This document shows positions 30,198 to 39,853 of a DNA stretch of 64,000 bases, piece after piece. Position 1 is the stretch's first letter; every line of letters begins with the position of its first letter. Both the position numbers and the translations under genes were made by a program. Origin of the DNA: Rhodospirillales bacterium (GTDB taxonomy: Bacteria > Pseudomonadota > Alphaproteobacteria > Acetobacterales > Acetobacteraceae); assembly GCA_025362815.1 (NCBI GenBank), contig JANYFG010000039.1:1-64000 (forward strand), given 5' to 3'. Below the pieces are notes generated by a model. The model was not told the DNA's origin. It ran no database searches and saw nothing but the letters and a program-made list of their open reading frames with translations.

Positions 30198-31754
30198 TCA
30201 GGTGCCGAACGTGGCAGCGCTCTGCGCGTCGAGCGTGACCTGAAAGCTGGTGGTGGCGCAGGTCCGATCGACCACCAGACGCCCGCCGCGGTCGCGCAGC
30301 AGGCGTGACACCAGGCGCATCCCCATGCCGGTGGTCTTCGCCGGATCGAAATCCGCCGGGAGCGACACGCCCTCGTCGGTCACTGTCAGAATGGCGTCGC
30401 CGCCGTGATCGAGAGGGGCGCGCAGCTTGATCCGCACCACGCCCAGCCCGTATTTCAACGCGTTGGTCACGAGCTCCGTCACCACCAGCCCCACGATCGC
30501 GACATCGGCGGACGGCCAGCGCAGCGTCTCGGCGTCCAGAACGACCGGCCGGGCCACCAGCGTGGCCCCCATGCCGGAATTGAGATCGGTGACGATGATC
30601 GCGAGGTAGGCCGCCATGTCTACATGGGTGCCGTCTGCCACACGGTAGAGCGTTTCGTGCAAGGCGCCGAAGATGCGCACCCGCGCGGCGCTTTCCACCA
30701 CTTTTCGGGCTGTCTCGGGGTCGGCGATGTTGCGCGACTGCAGGGTGAGAAGGCTTTGCACCATCTGCAGGCTGTTCTTCACCCGGTGATGGGTCTCCAG
30801 CATCAGCAGCTCCTTCTCGGCCACCTGCTCGCCGGAACGCCGCAACGCCGCCGCCAATTCCGCCTCCAGCCGCTTGCGCTCGGCGATGTTGCGCACGTAG
30901 ACGGCGATCCCGCCGTTGGACGTGGGATACACCGCGATGTCGATCCAGCTGTAGCCATGGCCCCGGCTGGTGATTTCGCGTCGCGTCGAGATGCGGTCCT
31001 CCATCACGCGGCGCATCAGAGTCATGCCATCGGAGAGGTGATAATCCGCGAGATGCGCGGTGAGATCGAAGTAGCTCCGGCCGAGAAGATTCTGTCCGGC
31101 ATGGCCGAGCATCCGGGCGAATTCCGCATTGCCGAACACCACGTTGAAATCGGCGTCAAAGGCGAAGAACGGATCGTCGATGCTGGCCAGGATATCGGCA
31201 TTCGTCTGTGATGCCGCCGACAGCGCCGCTTCCGCGCGCATCTTTGCGGTCAACGCATGACGCAGCTCCATCTGCGTCATCACCTGGCGCGCCAAAGCCT
31301 TCAACATCTCGGATTGGTCTGCGGTCAGCCCTCCCGGGCGCGGCGCGGAATCGAGCACGCACAGCGTGCCCAGCGGCAGGCCTTCCGGTGTTTCCAGCAC
31401 CGCGCCGGCGTAGAACCGCATGCTGGTGGGCGGGCGCGTGAGCGGACTGTCGGCAAAACGCGGGTCCAGCGCGGTGTCCGGCACCGTGAAAATCTCGCGT
31501 TGCCGAATGGCATGCGCGCAGATCGAGATATTCAGGCCCGTCTGTGGCAGCCGGAGGCCGCTCTCGGCCTTGAACCACTGGCGGTCGGCGTCCACCAGGG
31601 TGATCATCGCGATGCTGGTGTTGCAGATCGAACGCGCCAGCTTCACGAAATCGTCGTAGGCCTGCTCCGCCGGCGTATCGAGGATTTCATACCGGTAAAG
31701 CGCGGCGAGCCGCTGCTCCTCGGTCCAGCCGACATCGTTGCTGTTTGGCTTCAT
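30198..31754 (-). CDS. Sensor histidine kinase with GAF and PAS domains (HWE/HisKA_2 type)
   Basis: GAF-like N-terminus, PAS segment DPFFAFDADFNVVFGNAEFARMLGH, ETHHRVKNSLQMVQSLLTLQSR phosphoacceptor. Confidence 0.88.
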   Translation of the reverse strand: MKPNSNDVGWTEEQRLAALYRYEILDTPAEQAYDDFVKLARSICNTSIAMITLVDADRQWFKAESGLRLPQTGLNISICAHAIRQREIFTVPDTALDPRFADSPLTRPPTSMRFYAGAVLETPEGLPLGTLCVLDSAPRPGGLTADQSEMLKALARQVMTQMELRHALTAKMRAEAALSAASQTNADILASIDDPFFAFDADFNVVFGNAEFARMLGHAGQNLLGRSYFDLTAHLADYHLSDGMTLMRRVMEDRISTRREITSRGHGYSWIDIAVYPTSNGGIAVYVRNIAERKRLEAELAAALRRSGEQVAEKELLMLETHHRVKNSLQMVQSLLTLQSRNIADPETARKVVESAARVRIFGALHETLYRVADGTHVDMAAYLAIIVTDLNSGMGATLVARPVVLDAETLRWPSADVAIVGLVVTELVTNALKYGLGVVRIKLRAPLDHGGDAILTVTDEGVSLPADFDPAKTTGMGMRLVSRLLRDRGGRLVVDRTCATTSFQVTLDAQSAATFGT

Positions 31755-31959
31755 GCCGTGGGACGCCTGATACGCTTCAATTCAACCAATCCATGTCACG
31801 GTCCGCGATGCGTCGGTTTGTGCCGTGATATGCAGCCTTTGGTCCACCCTTTCGTTCAACATCACGTGGCGCGCCGCGCGGTCCCGCAACCCTTGACGCT
31901 ATGCGGCGGGCGTTGGATTGATCAACGCGCCAAGACCCGGATCTTCAAAGGACACGCCG

Positions 31960-32973
31960 ATGCCGCCCCCCGATGCCCTGCCCGCGGTGATGACGATGAT
32001 CACCCATACCTCCGGCGGCCCGGAAACGATGATCGCGGCCCAGGCGCCCCTGCCGGTGCCCGACGCCTTGGAGGTGTTGATCCGCGTGGCCGCTGCCGGC
32101 GTGAACCGGCCGGATGTGCTGCAACGCTCCGGCGCCTATCCCCCGCCGCCCGGCGCCCATCCGGGGCTCGGCCTCGAAGCCTCCGGCGAGGTGGTGGCCG
32201 TCGGCTCCGAGGTCACGCAGTTCGCTGTGGGCGACAAGGTGGTGGCGCTGACCAACGGGGGCGCCTACGCCGAATACGTCACCGCCGCGCAGTCGCAGAC
32301 GCTGCCCTGGCCCCGGGGACTGAATGCCGTGCAGGCCGCGGCCATTCCGGAGACCTATTTCACCGTCTGGGCCAACCTGTTCACGCTCGGGCGCCTGCAA
32401 CGCGGCGACAGCGTGCTGATCCATGGCGGCAGCTCGGGAATCGGCGTCACCGCCTTGCAGCTGGCCCATGCGTTCGGCGCCACCACCTACGCCACCGTGG
32501 GCACCGCCGCGAAGCGTGACGCGTGCCTGGCGCTCGGCGCCACCGCCGTCATCAACTATCACGAGGAGGATTTCGGCGACGCCATCCGCGCGCTGACCGA
32601 CAAGCGCGGGGTGGACGTGGTGCTGGACATGGTCGGCGCCCCCTATTTCGCGCGCAACCTCCGCTGCCTCGCGCCGGACGGGCGGCTGGTGCAGATTGCC
32701 TTCCTGCATGGCTCGCGCGTCGGCGAGTTCGACCTGCTGCCGATCATGATGCGCCGCCTCACGCTCACCGGCTCCACGCTGCGCGCCCGCAGCGCCGCCC
32801 AAAAGGGTGTGATCGCCAAGGCGGTGTTCGATCATGTGTGGCCGCTGCTGGAGGAAGGCCTGTGCCTGCCGGTCATTCATCGCGTGTTCAAGCTGGCGGA
32901 CGCCGCCGACGCGCATCGGCTGATGGAAGAGGGCAGCCATATCGGCAAGATCATGCTCGACGTCGCCGCGTGA
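31960..32973 (+). CDS. NAD(P)H-quinone oxidoreductase (PIG3-type)
   Basis: VLIRVAAAGVNRPDVLQRSGAYPPPPGAHPGLGLEASGEVV; HGGSSGIGVTALQLA. Confidence 0.9.
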   Translation: MPPPDALPAVMTMITHTSGGPETMIAAQAPLPVPDALEVLIRVAAAGVNRPDVLQRSGAYPPPPGAHPGLGLEASGEVVAVGSEVTQFAVGDKVVALTNGGAYAEYVTAAQSQTLPWPRGLNAVQAAAIPETYFTVWANLFTLGRLQRGDSVLIHGGSSGIGVTALQLAHAFGATTYATVGTAAKRDACLALGATAVINYHEEDFGDAIRALTDKRGVDVVLDMVGAPYFARNLRCLAPDGRLVQIAFLHGSRVGEFDLLPIMMRRLTLTGSTLRARSAAQKGVIAKAVFDHVWPLLEEGLCLPVIHRVFKLADAADAHRLMEEGSHIGKIMLDVAA

Positions 32974-33728
32974 TCCTCGCCGGGACCGAACTCGGCTCCG
33001 GCCAGCCGGTGGCCCTGTTGCACGGCCTGTTCGGCGCGGCGGCGAATTTCGGCACGGTGCAAAAGCGCCTGGCCGAGCGACATCGCGTGATCTCGCTGGA
33101 CCTGCGCAACCACGGCGCCAGCCCGCACGCGCCGTATATGTCGTATCCCGCCATGGCGGAGGACGTGCTTGAGACCCTGCGCGCGCGCAACGCGCTGCCC
33201 TGCGCGCTGATCGGCCATTCCATGGGCGGCAAGGTGGCCATGGCCGCGGCACTCGAAGCCCCCGGCGCCATCGCCCGCCTGATGGTGGCCGATATCGCGC
33301 CCGTGACGTATCCGCCGGTGTTTCGCGCCTACGCCCAGGCGATGTCGGCCATGCGCCTGTCCGCAGACCTGACCCGGGTGGCCGCCGACCAGGCTCTGTC
33401 CGCCGCGGTGGAAAGCCCCGCCATCCGGGCGTTTCTGCTGCAGAACCTGCGTTTCGGCAGCACGCCGGGCTGGCGCATCGGGCTGGACGCCATCGCCGCC
33501 GGGCTGCACGTGCTGGAAGGCTGGCCGGAGCTGGACGAGAACGCGTATCTTGGCCCCGCGCTGTTCGTCTCCGGCGCGCGCTCGGATTATATCCAGCCCG
33601 AGCACCGGCCGATCATCCGCGCCATGTTCCCCGCCGCCCGCTTCGCCGTGCTGAAGAATGCCGGCCATTGGCTGCACGCCGACAACCCCGAAGGATTTCT
33701 GTCGCTGGTGGACAGTTTCGTCTCCTGA
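32970..33728 (+). CDS. Alpha/beta fold hydrolase
   Basis: VALLHGLFGAAANFGTVQKRLAERHRVISLDLRNHGAS; IGHSMGGKVAM; GTGA overlap start. Confidence 0.87.
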   Translation: MILAGTELGSGQPVALLHGLFGAAANFGTVQKRLAERHRVISLDLRNHGASPHAPYMSYPAMAEDVLETLRARNALPCALIGHSMGGKVAMAAALEAPGAIARLMVADIAPVTYPPVFRAYAQAMSAMRLSADLTRVAADQALSAAVESPAIRAFLLQNLRFGSTPGWRIGLDAIAAGLHVLEGWPELDENAYLGPALFVSGARSDYIQPEHRPIIRAMFPAARFAVLKNAGHWLHADNPEGFLSLVDSFVS

Positions 33729-33742
33729 CCCATCTGGAGGCA

Positions 33743-34879
33743 ATGACAGTTTTTCCGCCGACCCGGCAAGCCGGCCTTGCCCGCCTTGAAGCCTTCACCC
33801 CGCATATGGGCCTCGCCTACGCGAACGGCCGCAATACCGATCCAGGCGACTTCGAACGCAACGCCGTGTCCATGCTGTCGCCGTATCTGCGCCGCCGCCT
33901 GATCACCGAGGCGGAGGTGGTGGGTGTTGCGATGACGACCCATCGCGGGGCGGCCGAAAAATTCATCCACGAGGTCGCCTGGCGCGGCTATTTCAAGGGC
34001 TGGCTGGAACAGCACCCCTCGGTGTGGACGGATTATCTCGACCAGCATCGCCACGCCGAGAACCGGCTTGCCACCGAAAGTGGGCTGCGCCGGGTTTATC
34101 ACGATGCCTGCGAAGGGCGCACCGGCATCGATGGGTTCGACGCCTGGGCCCAATCCCTGGTGGCCGACAACTGGCTGCACAACCACACCCGCATGTGGTT
34201 CGCCAGCATCTGGATCTTCACGTTGCGGCTGCCCTGGGCGTTGGGTGCCGCGTTCTTCATGCGCCATCTGCTCGACGGCGACCCCGCCAGCAACACGTTG
34301 TCGTGGCGCTGGGTGGCGGGGCTGCACACGCGCGGCAAGCACTACGTGGCGCGCGCAGACAACATCGCCCGCTACACGGAGGGTCGGTTCGATCCCAGGG
34401 GGCAGCTGGACGAGGCGCCGGACTGTCTGACGGAGCAGACCGAGCACACGCGGGTGAGACTGGCACCGGCGGACCCGCTGCCCGGCGTTCCGGCTTCGGT
34501 GCTGCTGCATGACGAGGACCTGTGTTTTGCCATCCCCCCGGCGGCGGGGGAGGTGGCTATCTTCACCACCGCCGACGGTGCCGATCCGGTGCGCGCGTTC
34601 ACCGCGGCGGCGACGCAGGACATGGTGGCGCGCGCCGGACGCGACGTGACGTTTCTGGCGCCGGATGAGGTGGCGGGTTGGGTGCAGGCGCAAAAGGGCC
34701 CGGTGGTCACGCCCTGGGCGCCGGTGGGCCCTACGGCATCCGCCCTTTCCGGCCTGGGATTGCTGCGTGTTCGGCGGCCCTGGGACGAGGCCATCTGGCC
34801 GCACGCCACCAAGGGGTTCTTTCAGGTCAGGCAGCGCCTGCCGGACCTGCTGCCGGCGCTGGTGGAAGGATCGGCCTGA
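33743..34879 (+). CDS. DNA photolyase/cryptochrome FAD-binding-domain protein, unusual domain order
   Basis: HEVAWRGYFKGWL, NWLHNHTRMWFASIWIFTLRLPWALGAAFFMRHLLDGDPASNTLSWRWVAGLHTRGKHY. Confidence 0.8.
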   Translation: MTVFPPTRQAGLARLEAFTPHMGLAYANGRNTDPGDFERNAVSMLSPYLRRRLITEAEVVGVAMTTHRGAAEKFIHEVAWRGYFKGWLEQHPSVWTDYLDQHRHAENRLATESGLRRVYHDACEGRTGIDGFDAWAQSLVADNWLHNHTRMWFASIWIFTLRLPWALGAAFFMRHLLDGDPASNTLSWRWVAGLHTRGKHYVARADNIARYTEGRFDPRGQLDEAPDCLTEQTEHTRVRLAPADPLPGVPASVLLHDEDLCFAIPPAAGEVAIFTTADGADPVRAFTAAATQDMVARAGRDVTFLAPDEVAGWVQAQKGPVVTPWAPVGPTASALSGLGLLRVRRPWDEAIWPHATKGFFQVRQRLPDLLPALVEGSA

Positions 34880-35492
34880 TCTTCTTGCCTTCGTCGGCCG
34901 CGCGCCACAGATACCAGGCGGCGGTGCTGCGAAACGGCGCCCATGGCAGGCCGAGTTCGGCCAACGCCTTGGGTTTGGGCTGCACCGCCAGGCCGTGGAT
35001 CAACCGGTAGCCTTCGCGCACGCCGAAATCGTCCACCGGCAGGATATCCGGCCGCCCGGCATCCATCAGCAGCATCTCCACCGTCCAGCGGCCCACGCCG
35101 CGTATGGTGACGAGACGGGCGATCAGCGTGTCGTCGTCCAGCCGCGCCATCTCGTCATGGTCCGGCACGACGCCCTCGGCGGTTTTGAGCGCGATGTCGC
35201 GGATGGCGGCCACCTTGGCCTGGCTGAACCCGGTGGCACGCAGCGCTGCGTCCGGCTGTTCGAGAATGAGCGCGGGGGGCGGGAAGTCGTGGTCTGGGAA
35301 CAGCGCCAGGAACCGGGCGAAGATCGTCTCGGCCGCGCGGCCGTGCAACTGCTGATGGGCGATGGCGCGCACCAGCTTGGCGTAGGGCGATCGCCCGTCA
35401 TCCGGCTTTTCCACGCGCGGCCCGATGCGCTTGACGAGCATCCTGAATTTCGGGCATGTGCGCGACAGGTGCGCCTGGGCTGTGCGATGCAT
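34827..35492 (-). CDS. DNA-3-methyladenine glycosylase II-like (AlkA/HhH-GPD)
   Basis: LVRAIAHQQLHGRAAETIFARFL; RLVTIRGVGRWTVEMLLMDAGRPDILPVDDFGVREGYR. Confidence 0.9.
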   Translation of the reverse strand: MHRTAQAHLSRTCPKFRMLVKRIGPRVEKPDDGRSPYAKLVRAIAHQQLHGRAAETIFARFLALFPDHDFPPPALILEQPDAALRATGFSQAKVAAIRDIALKTAEGVVPDHDEMARLDDDTLIARLVTIRGVGRWTVEMLLMDAGRPDILPVDDFGVREGYRLIHGLAVQPKPKALAELGLPWAPFRSTAAWYLWRAADEGKKIRPILPPAPAAGPAGAA

Positions 35493-35496
35493 AGGA

Positions 35497-36939
35497 TTAT
35501 CCGATCATGATCGAGGCGATACCCACCAGCAGCGCGATCCCCGCCACCGGCCACATGATCCGCCAGATTGCCGCGGGCGTCACCTTTCCACCCACCAGCC
35601 CCGCCGCCACCGCGATGAGCTGGGGCGAGATCACCAGCGCCAGCGTGCCGTTCTGCACCGCCGGCAGCACGGTGGCACCCAGGCCCGCGGCGCGGCCGAG
35701 GGCGGCCTGCAGCGGCATCATCGCCGCGTTGCCGCCCACGTTGGTGCCCGCGAAGAAGCCCGACACCACGGCCAGCACGGGTGACGCGAAGGGTGCCGCC
35801 TTGCCGAGACCTTCCACCAGCGCGTGGGCCAGCGCCACCGGCACCCCGGCATTGGACAGCACGCGCGCCAGCACCACGAAACCCAGCAGCGCGATGGCGG
35901 GCCTGCGCGCGCGCGCCAGGGCGGTGCCCACGAAACGCGCGCCATGGCCGCCCAGCAGGGTCATGATCCCGGCCGCCAGCCAGATCGAGACCATCGCGTG
36001 GTTGAGTGGCAATGCCGGAAGATCGTTGAACGGGCGCATGAATGGCGGATGCGCCCAAAGCTGGCTTGCGAGGAGCAGGCCGGTCAGCAGCAGATAAGGC
36101 CCCGCCGCTTCGGAGATCCGCCGCCAGTCCGCCCACGATCGCGGTGGGTTCGCCGCGAGCAGGCGCACCGACAGCACCGTGCCGGTGGCGAGCAGTCCGC
36201 ATAGCTGCCACGGCAGAATTTGGTGGCCGAGCACGAGCAGCGAGCCCACCGCCGCCACCCACACGATCTGTGACAGTCGGGTGGCCCATGCCACGCGCAC
36301 CCCGTCGCGGGCGCACCACCACCAGAACAGCGGCAAGAGCAGCAGCAGCGTGGGTGCCAGCAGCCAGGCATTGCGCGTCGCCAGGTCTTGCGGGTCGATC
36401 CCTGCCAGGGCCGCGCCGATCGCGGTGCCGGGGCCCAGGCCGCCCCAGGGAATGATCGTCTGCGCCATCAGCCCGATCGCCGCGGCGGACGCCCCCGCCA
36501 CGCCCGCCGCCCGCACCGCGCCGATGGCGAACACGGTGCCCACGCCGAACCCCGTGACCGCTTCGGCGAACGGCCCCAGCAGAAACGCCGCGGTGAACAG
36601 CCGATGCGCGGGCGCCACCGGGGTCGGCTGCGGGCGGGCTGTGGCGCGATGGCTGACGGCTGCATGAAACACCAGGCCGCCCGAGATGATGCCCACCGGG
36701 ATCACCGCCAGCCAAAGCCCCTGCGCCAGGCTGCCCGACAGAAACGCCGCCATGCCGCCGCCGCCCACGTGCAGCCAGGCCGCCGGCAGCGCCAGCGCCA
36801 TGGCCGCCACGCATGACAGGAACGGCCCTGCCCGGCCGGTGGCGAGCAGGGCCACGAGGGCGAACAGCGGAAGGGCCTGGATGAACAACATCACGCCAAT
36901 CTGGCCGCCGGAGGGGACAGGCCACAAGCCGACACTCAA
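35497..36939 (-). CDS. L-lactate permease-like transporter
   Basis: FLLGPFAEAVTGFGVGTVFAIGAV; SAAAIGLMAQTIIPWGGLGPGTAIGA; multi-TM. Confidence 0.75.
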   Translation of the reverse strand: MSVGLWPVPSGGQIGVMLFIQALPLFALVALLATGRAGPFLSCVAAMALALPAAWLHVGGGGMAAFLSGSLAQGLWLAVIPVGIISGGLVFHAAVSHRATARPQPTPVAPAHRLFTAAFLLGPFAEAVTGFGVGTVFAIGAVRAAGVAGASAAAIGLMAQTIIPWGGLGPGTAIGAALAGIDPQDLATRNAWLLAPTLLLLLPLFWWWCARDGVRVAWATRLSQIVWVAAVGSLLVLGHQILPWQLCGLLATGTVLSVRLLAANPPRSWADWRRISEAAGPYLLLTGLLLASQLWAHPPFMRPFNDLPALPLNHAMVSIWLAAGIMTLLGGHGARFVGTALARARRPAIALLGFVVLARVLSNAGVPVALAHALVEGLGKAAPFASPVLAVVSGFFAGTNVGGNAAMMPLQAALGRAAGLGATVLPAVQNGTLALVISPQLIAVAAGLVGGKVTPAAIWRIMWPVAGIALLVGIASIMIG

Positions 36940-37033
36940 TCGTGAAGGTCTGAGCCGACATGCAAATCAAACTTAGCTTGAATCGCCTTCATTGAGGGAT
37001 TGTAATGCCAGCGTAGAAGAAGGTGCCCCGTTC

Positions 37034-37249
37034 ATGGCCCCCCTGTACCGCCTGAGCTTTCGCCGATCCGATGCCGAACGCGACGACGCCGACCGTCAGA
37101 CCTCCGGCCTGCTCGCGCTCGTGCTCATACTGGCCATCGTGGTCGCCAGCCTGTTCCTGGTCAAACGCCTGCACGCCGCCTCCGCGATCGAGGACTGCCT
37201 GATGATGGGACGTTCGAACTGCGATGTGATGGTCTCGCTGCAACACTGA
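37034..37249 (+). CDS. Small single-TM hypothetical protein
   Basis: MAPLYRLSFRRSDAERDDADRQTSGLLALVLILAIVVASLFLVKRLHAASAIEDC..., one clear TM helix. Confidence 0.5.
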   Translation: MAPLYRLSFRRSDAERDDADRQTSGLLALVLILAIVVASLFLVKRLHAASAIEDCLMMGRSNCDVMVSLQH

Positions 37250-37321
37250 CCGGCCGGCGCATTTGCCTTCTGCGGGTTCCGTGGCACGCTCGCCGCCTGG
37301 AACGCCGACGGGAGTGGCCAC

Positions 37322-38014
37322 ATGCGCGTAGCGGACATGGATTGGCGGATGATCGAGGATTGGACCCGGTCGGATGATCGCGTCATCCTGCCGCTCGGCA
37401 GCACCGAGCAACATGGCGGCCTATCGCTGATGGTCGATGCCATTTTGTCCGAACGCGTGGCTGTCGAGGCGGCCGAGCCGCTGGGTGTGCCGGTCTATCC
37501 CTCGATGCCCTACGGCCTTGCGCCTTATTTCCAGGCGTTTCCAGGCAGCGTGACGCTGCGGGTTTCGACCTATGTGGAGCTGGTGCGCGATGTGCTGGAC
37601 AGCCTGAAACGCTCGGGCTTTCGTCGGATCCTGATTGTGAACGGCCATGGCGGCAACCAGCCGGCGGCGGCGCTGGCGCAGGAATGGATGATGGACAATC
37701 CCGATTGCCGCGTGCGCTTTCACGATTGGTGGCGCGCGCCGCAGACCTGGGCGGCGGTGCAGGCGACGGACCCGCAAGGCAGCCACGCCAACTGGATGGA
37801 GAACTTCCCCTGGACGCGCCTGCCCACCACGCCGGCGGACGCGGACAAGCCGATGGTCGACACCGCCATGATGAAGACCTTCCCGCCCTTCGAATCGCGG
37901 CAGATGCTGGAGGACGGCAGTTTCGGCGGCCGCACCCAACGCTCCGACAATGAGATGCTGGCCATCTGGCAGGTGGCCGTGAGCGAGACCCGGAGCCTGT
38001 TGGACGCATGGTGA
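37322..38014 (+). CDS. Creatininase family protein
   Basis: VILPLGSTEQHGGLSLMVDAIL; ILIVNGHGGNQPA. Confidence 0.92.
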   Translation: MRVADMDWRMIEDWTRSDDRVILPLGSTEQHGGLSLMVDAILSERVAVEAAEPLGVPVYPSMPYGLAPYFQAFPGSVTLRVSTYVELVRDVLDSLKRSGFRRILIVNGHGGNQPAAALAQEWMMDNPDCRVRFHDWWRAPQTWAAVQATDPQGSHANWMENFPWTRLPTTPADADKPMVDTAMMKTFPPFESRQMLEDGSFGGRTQRSDNEMLAIWQVAVSETRSLLDAW

Positions 38015-39015
38015 GCATTCTCATCTGGGGCGCCGGGGCCATCGGCGGCTCCGTGGGCGCCTATCTGGCGCGCGCCGGCCACGACATCACGTTCGTGGAC
38101 ATCGACGCCGCGCATGTGGCCGCCATCAACGCCTCCGGCCTTCGGATCGTGGGGCCGGTGGAGGCGTTTACGGCCCATGCGCCCGCTTTCACGCCCGGTG
38201 CGGTGACGGGTGTGTGGGACCGCATCTTCCTGTGCGTGAAGGCCCACCACACCCACGCGGCCGCCACCGCCCTGGCCCCGCATCTGGGTGCGGACGGCTA
38301 CGTGCTCTCCTTGCAGAACGGCCTGAACGAATTGGAGATCGAGGCCATCGTGGGTCGCGCGCGCACCATCGGCGCCTTCGTGAATTTCGGCGCCGACTGG
38401 ATGGCGCCCGGCGAGGTGATGCTGGGCAACCGCGCCGCCGTGGTGCTGGGCGAGCTTGACGGCGCGATGACCGAACGGCTCGCATCCCTGCTGGTCACGA
38501 TGCAGGATTTCGAGCCCAACGCCATCTCCACGCCGGACATCTGGGGCTATCTTTGGGGCAAGATGGGCTACGGCGCGATGCTGTTCGCCCAGGCGCTGGG
38601 ACAGGCCTCCATCCCGCACTGCCTGGGCAACCCCGCCTTGCTCGGCCTTTGGCGCAGGCTGGGCGGCGAGGCGGTTGCGGTGGGCCTGGCGGAGGGTGCC
38701 CGGCTGCGCGGCTTCAACGGCTTCGACCCGCAGGCCTTCACACCCCAGGCCACCCTCGCCCAGGCGCAGGCCAGCGTGGACGCCATGGTGGCGTTCAACG
38801 CCGGCAGCGCCAAGACCCATTCCGGCGTGTGGCGCGACCTCGCCGTTCGCAAGCGTCAGACCGAGGTCGACAGCCAGATTGCGCCCATTTCGGCCATCGG
38901 CGCCCGGCACGGCCTCGCGTGTCCCACCATCGACCGCCTGGTTCGCATGATCCACGAGGTGGAGGCCGGCACGCGGCCCATGGTGGATCAAAACCTTCTG
39001 GAGCTCGCCGCATGA
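38008..39015 (+). CDS. Ketopantoate reductase family protein (PanE/ApbA-type)
   Basis: ILIWGAGAIGGSVGAYLARAGHDITFVD; LSLQNGLNELE. Confidence 0.9.
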   Translation: MVSILIWGAGAIGGSVGAYLARAGHDITFVDIDAAHVAAINASGLRIVGPVEAFTAHAPAFTPGAVTGVWDRIFLCVKAHHTHAAATALAPHLGADGYVLSLQNGLNELEIEAIVGRARTIGAFVNFGADWMAPGEVMLGNRAAVVLGELDGAMTERLASLLVTMQDFEPNAISTPDIWGYLWGKMGYGAMLFAQALGQASIPHCLGNPALLGLWRRLGGEAVAVGLAEGARLRGFNGFDPQAFTPQATLAQAQASVDAMVAFNAGSAKTHSGVWRDLAVRKRQTEVDSQIAPISAIGARHGLACPTIDRLVRMIHEVEAGTRPMVDQNLLELAA

Positions 39016-39752
39016 ATATTCGTTTTGACGGCAAGACCGTGGCCGTGAGCGGCGCCGGGCAGGGTTTTGGCCGTGTGATCGCGCAGAGCTTCGCCGATCT
39101 CGGCGCCACCGTGCATGGCTGCGACATTCTGGCGGACGGGCTGGCCACCACGTCCGCCGGCCGGAACATCGGCACCGCCCTGGTCGACCTCACCGACCGC
39201 AAGGCGGGTGCGGCGTGGATCGAGAAGATCGGGCGGGTGGACATTCTGGTCAACAACGCCGGCGGCGTGGGCGGGCAGACGCAGCACCCGCTGGAGGACG
39301 TGCCCGACGCGGATTGGGACCGGCTGTTCGACATCAACGTCAACGCCGCCATGGTGCTGTCGCGCGCGGCGGCACCCGGCATGAAGGCCCACGGCGCGGG
39401 GCGCATCGTCAACATCAGCTCCGGCGCCGGATTGCAGGCGTCGCTGACCGGCATTCAGGCTTATTGCAGCGCCAAGCACGCCGTGATCGGTCTCACGCGC
39501 CAGTTGGCGCACGAGCTGGGCGCGTTCGGCATCACGGTGAATTCGGTGGCGCCGGGGTTCGTTCTCAGCAATCCCGCCACCGAGGCGCAATGGGATTCCT
39601 ACGGTGCCGAGGGGCAGAAGGCCCTGGTGTCGCGCATTGCGCTGAAACGGCTGGGGACCGCGCAGGACATTGCGAACGGGGTGATTTTCTTTGCCTCGGA
39701 TCTGGCTGCTTTCGTGAACGGGCAGATATTGTCGGTGGATGGGGGAAGGTAG
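39012..39752 (+). CDS. SDR family oxidoreductase
   Basis: VAVSGAGQGFGRVIAQSFADLG; VDILVNNAGG; YCSAKHAVIGLTR. Confidence 0.92.
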   Translation: MNIRFDGKTVAVSGAGQGFGRVIAQSFADLGATVHGCDILADGLATTSAGRNIGTALVDLTDRKAGAAWIEKIGRVDILVNNAGGVGGQTQHPLEDVPDADWDRLFDINVNAAMVLSRAAAPGMKAHGAGRIVNISSGAGLQASLTGIQAYCSAKHAVIGLTRQLAHELGAFGITVNSVAPGFVLSNPATEAQWDSYGAEGQKALVSRIALKRLGTAQDIANGVIFFASDLAAFVNGQILSVDGGR

Positions 39753-39753
39753 G

Positions 39754-39850
39754 ATTCTTCTTTTTCTGAAGAAAAAGAAGCAAAAAGACTTTCATCCATT
39801 AGGAAAACTAAGCGAATGAAGTTTTTTGGTTCTTTTTTTCACAAAAGAAC
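39754..39850 (-). repeat. Family 1 palindromic repeat, full B-C-A copy (inverted)
   Basis: B hairpin 39757-39780, CAAAAAGACTTTCATC...GAATGAAGTTTTTTG, A hairpin variant GTTCTTTTTTTCACAAAAGAAC 39829-39850; fills the intergenic gap between convergent genes. Confidence 0.93.
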
Positions 39851-39853
39851 TGC

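Noticed and set aside
39565-39799. Small minus ORFs beginning MKVFLLLFLQKKK / MDESLFASFSSEKEE
   Set aside because: Translations of the family 1 repeat and of the antisense strand of the SDR gene.
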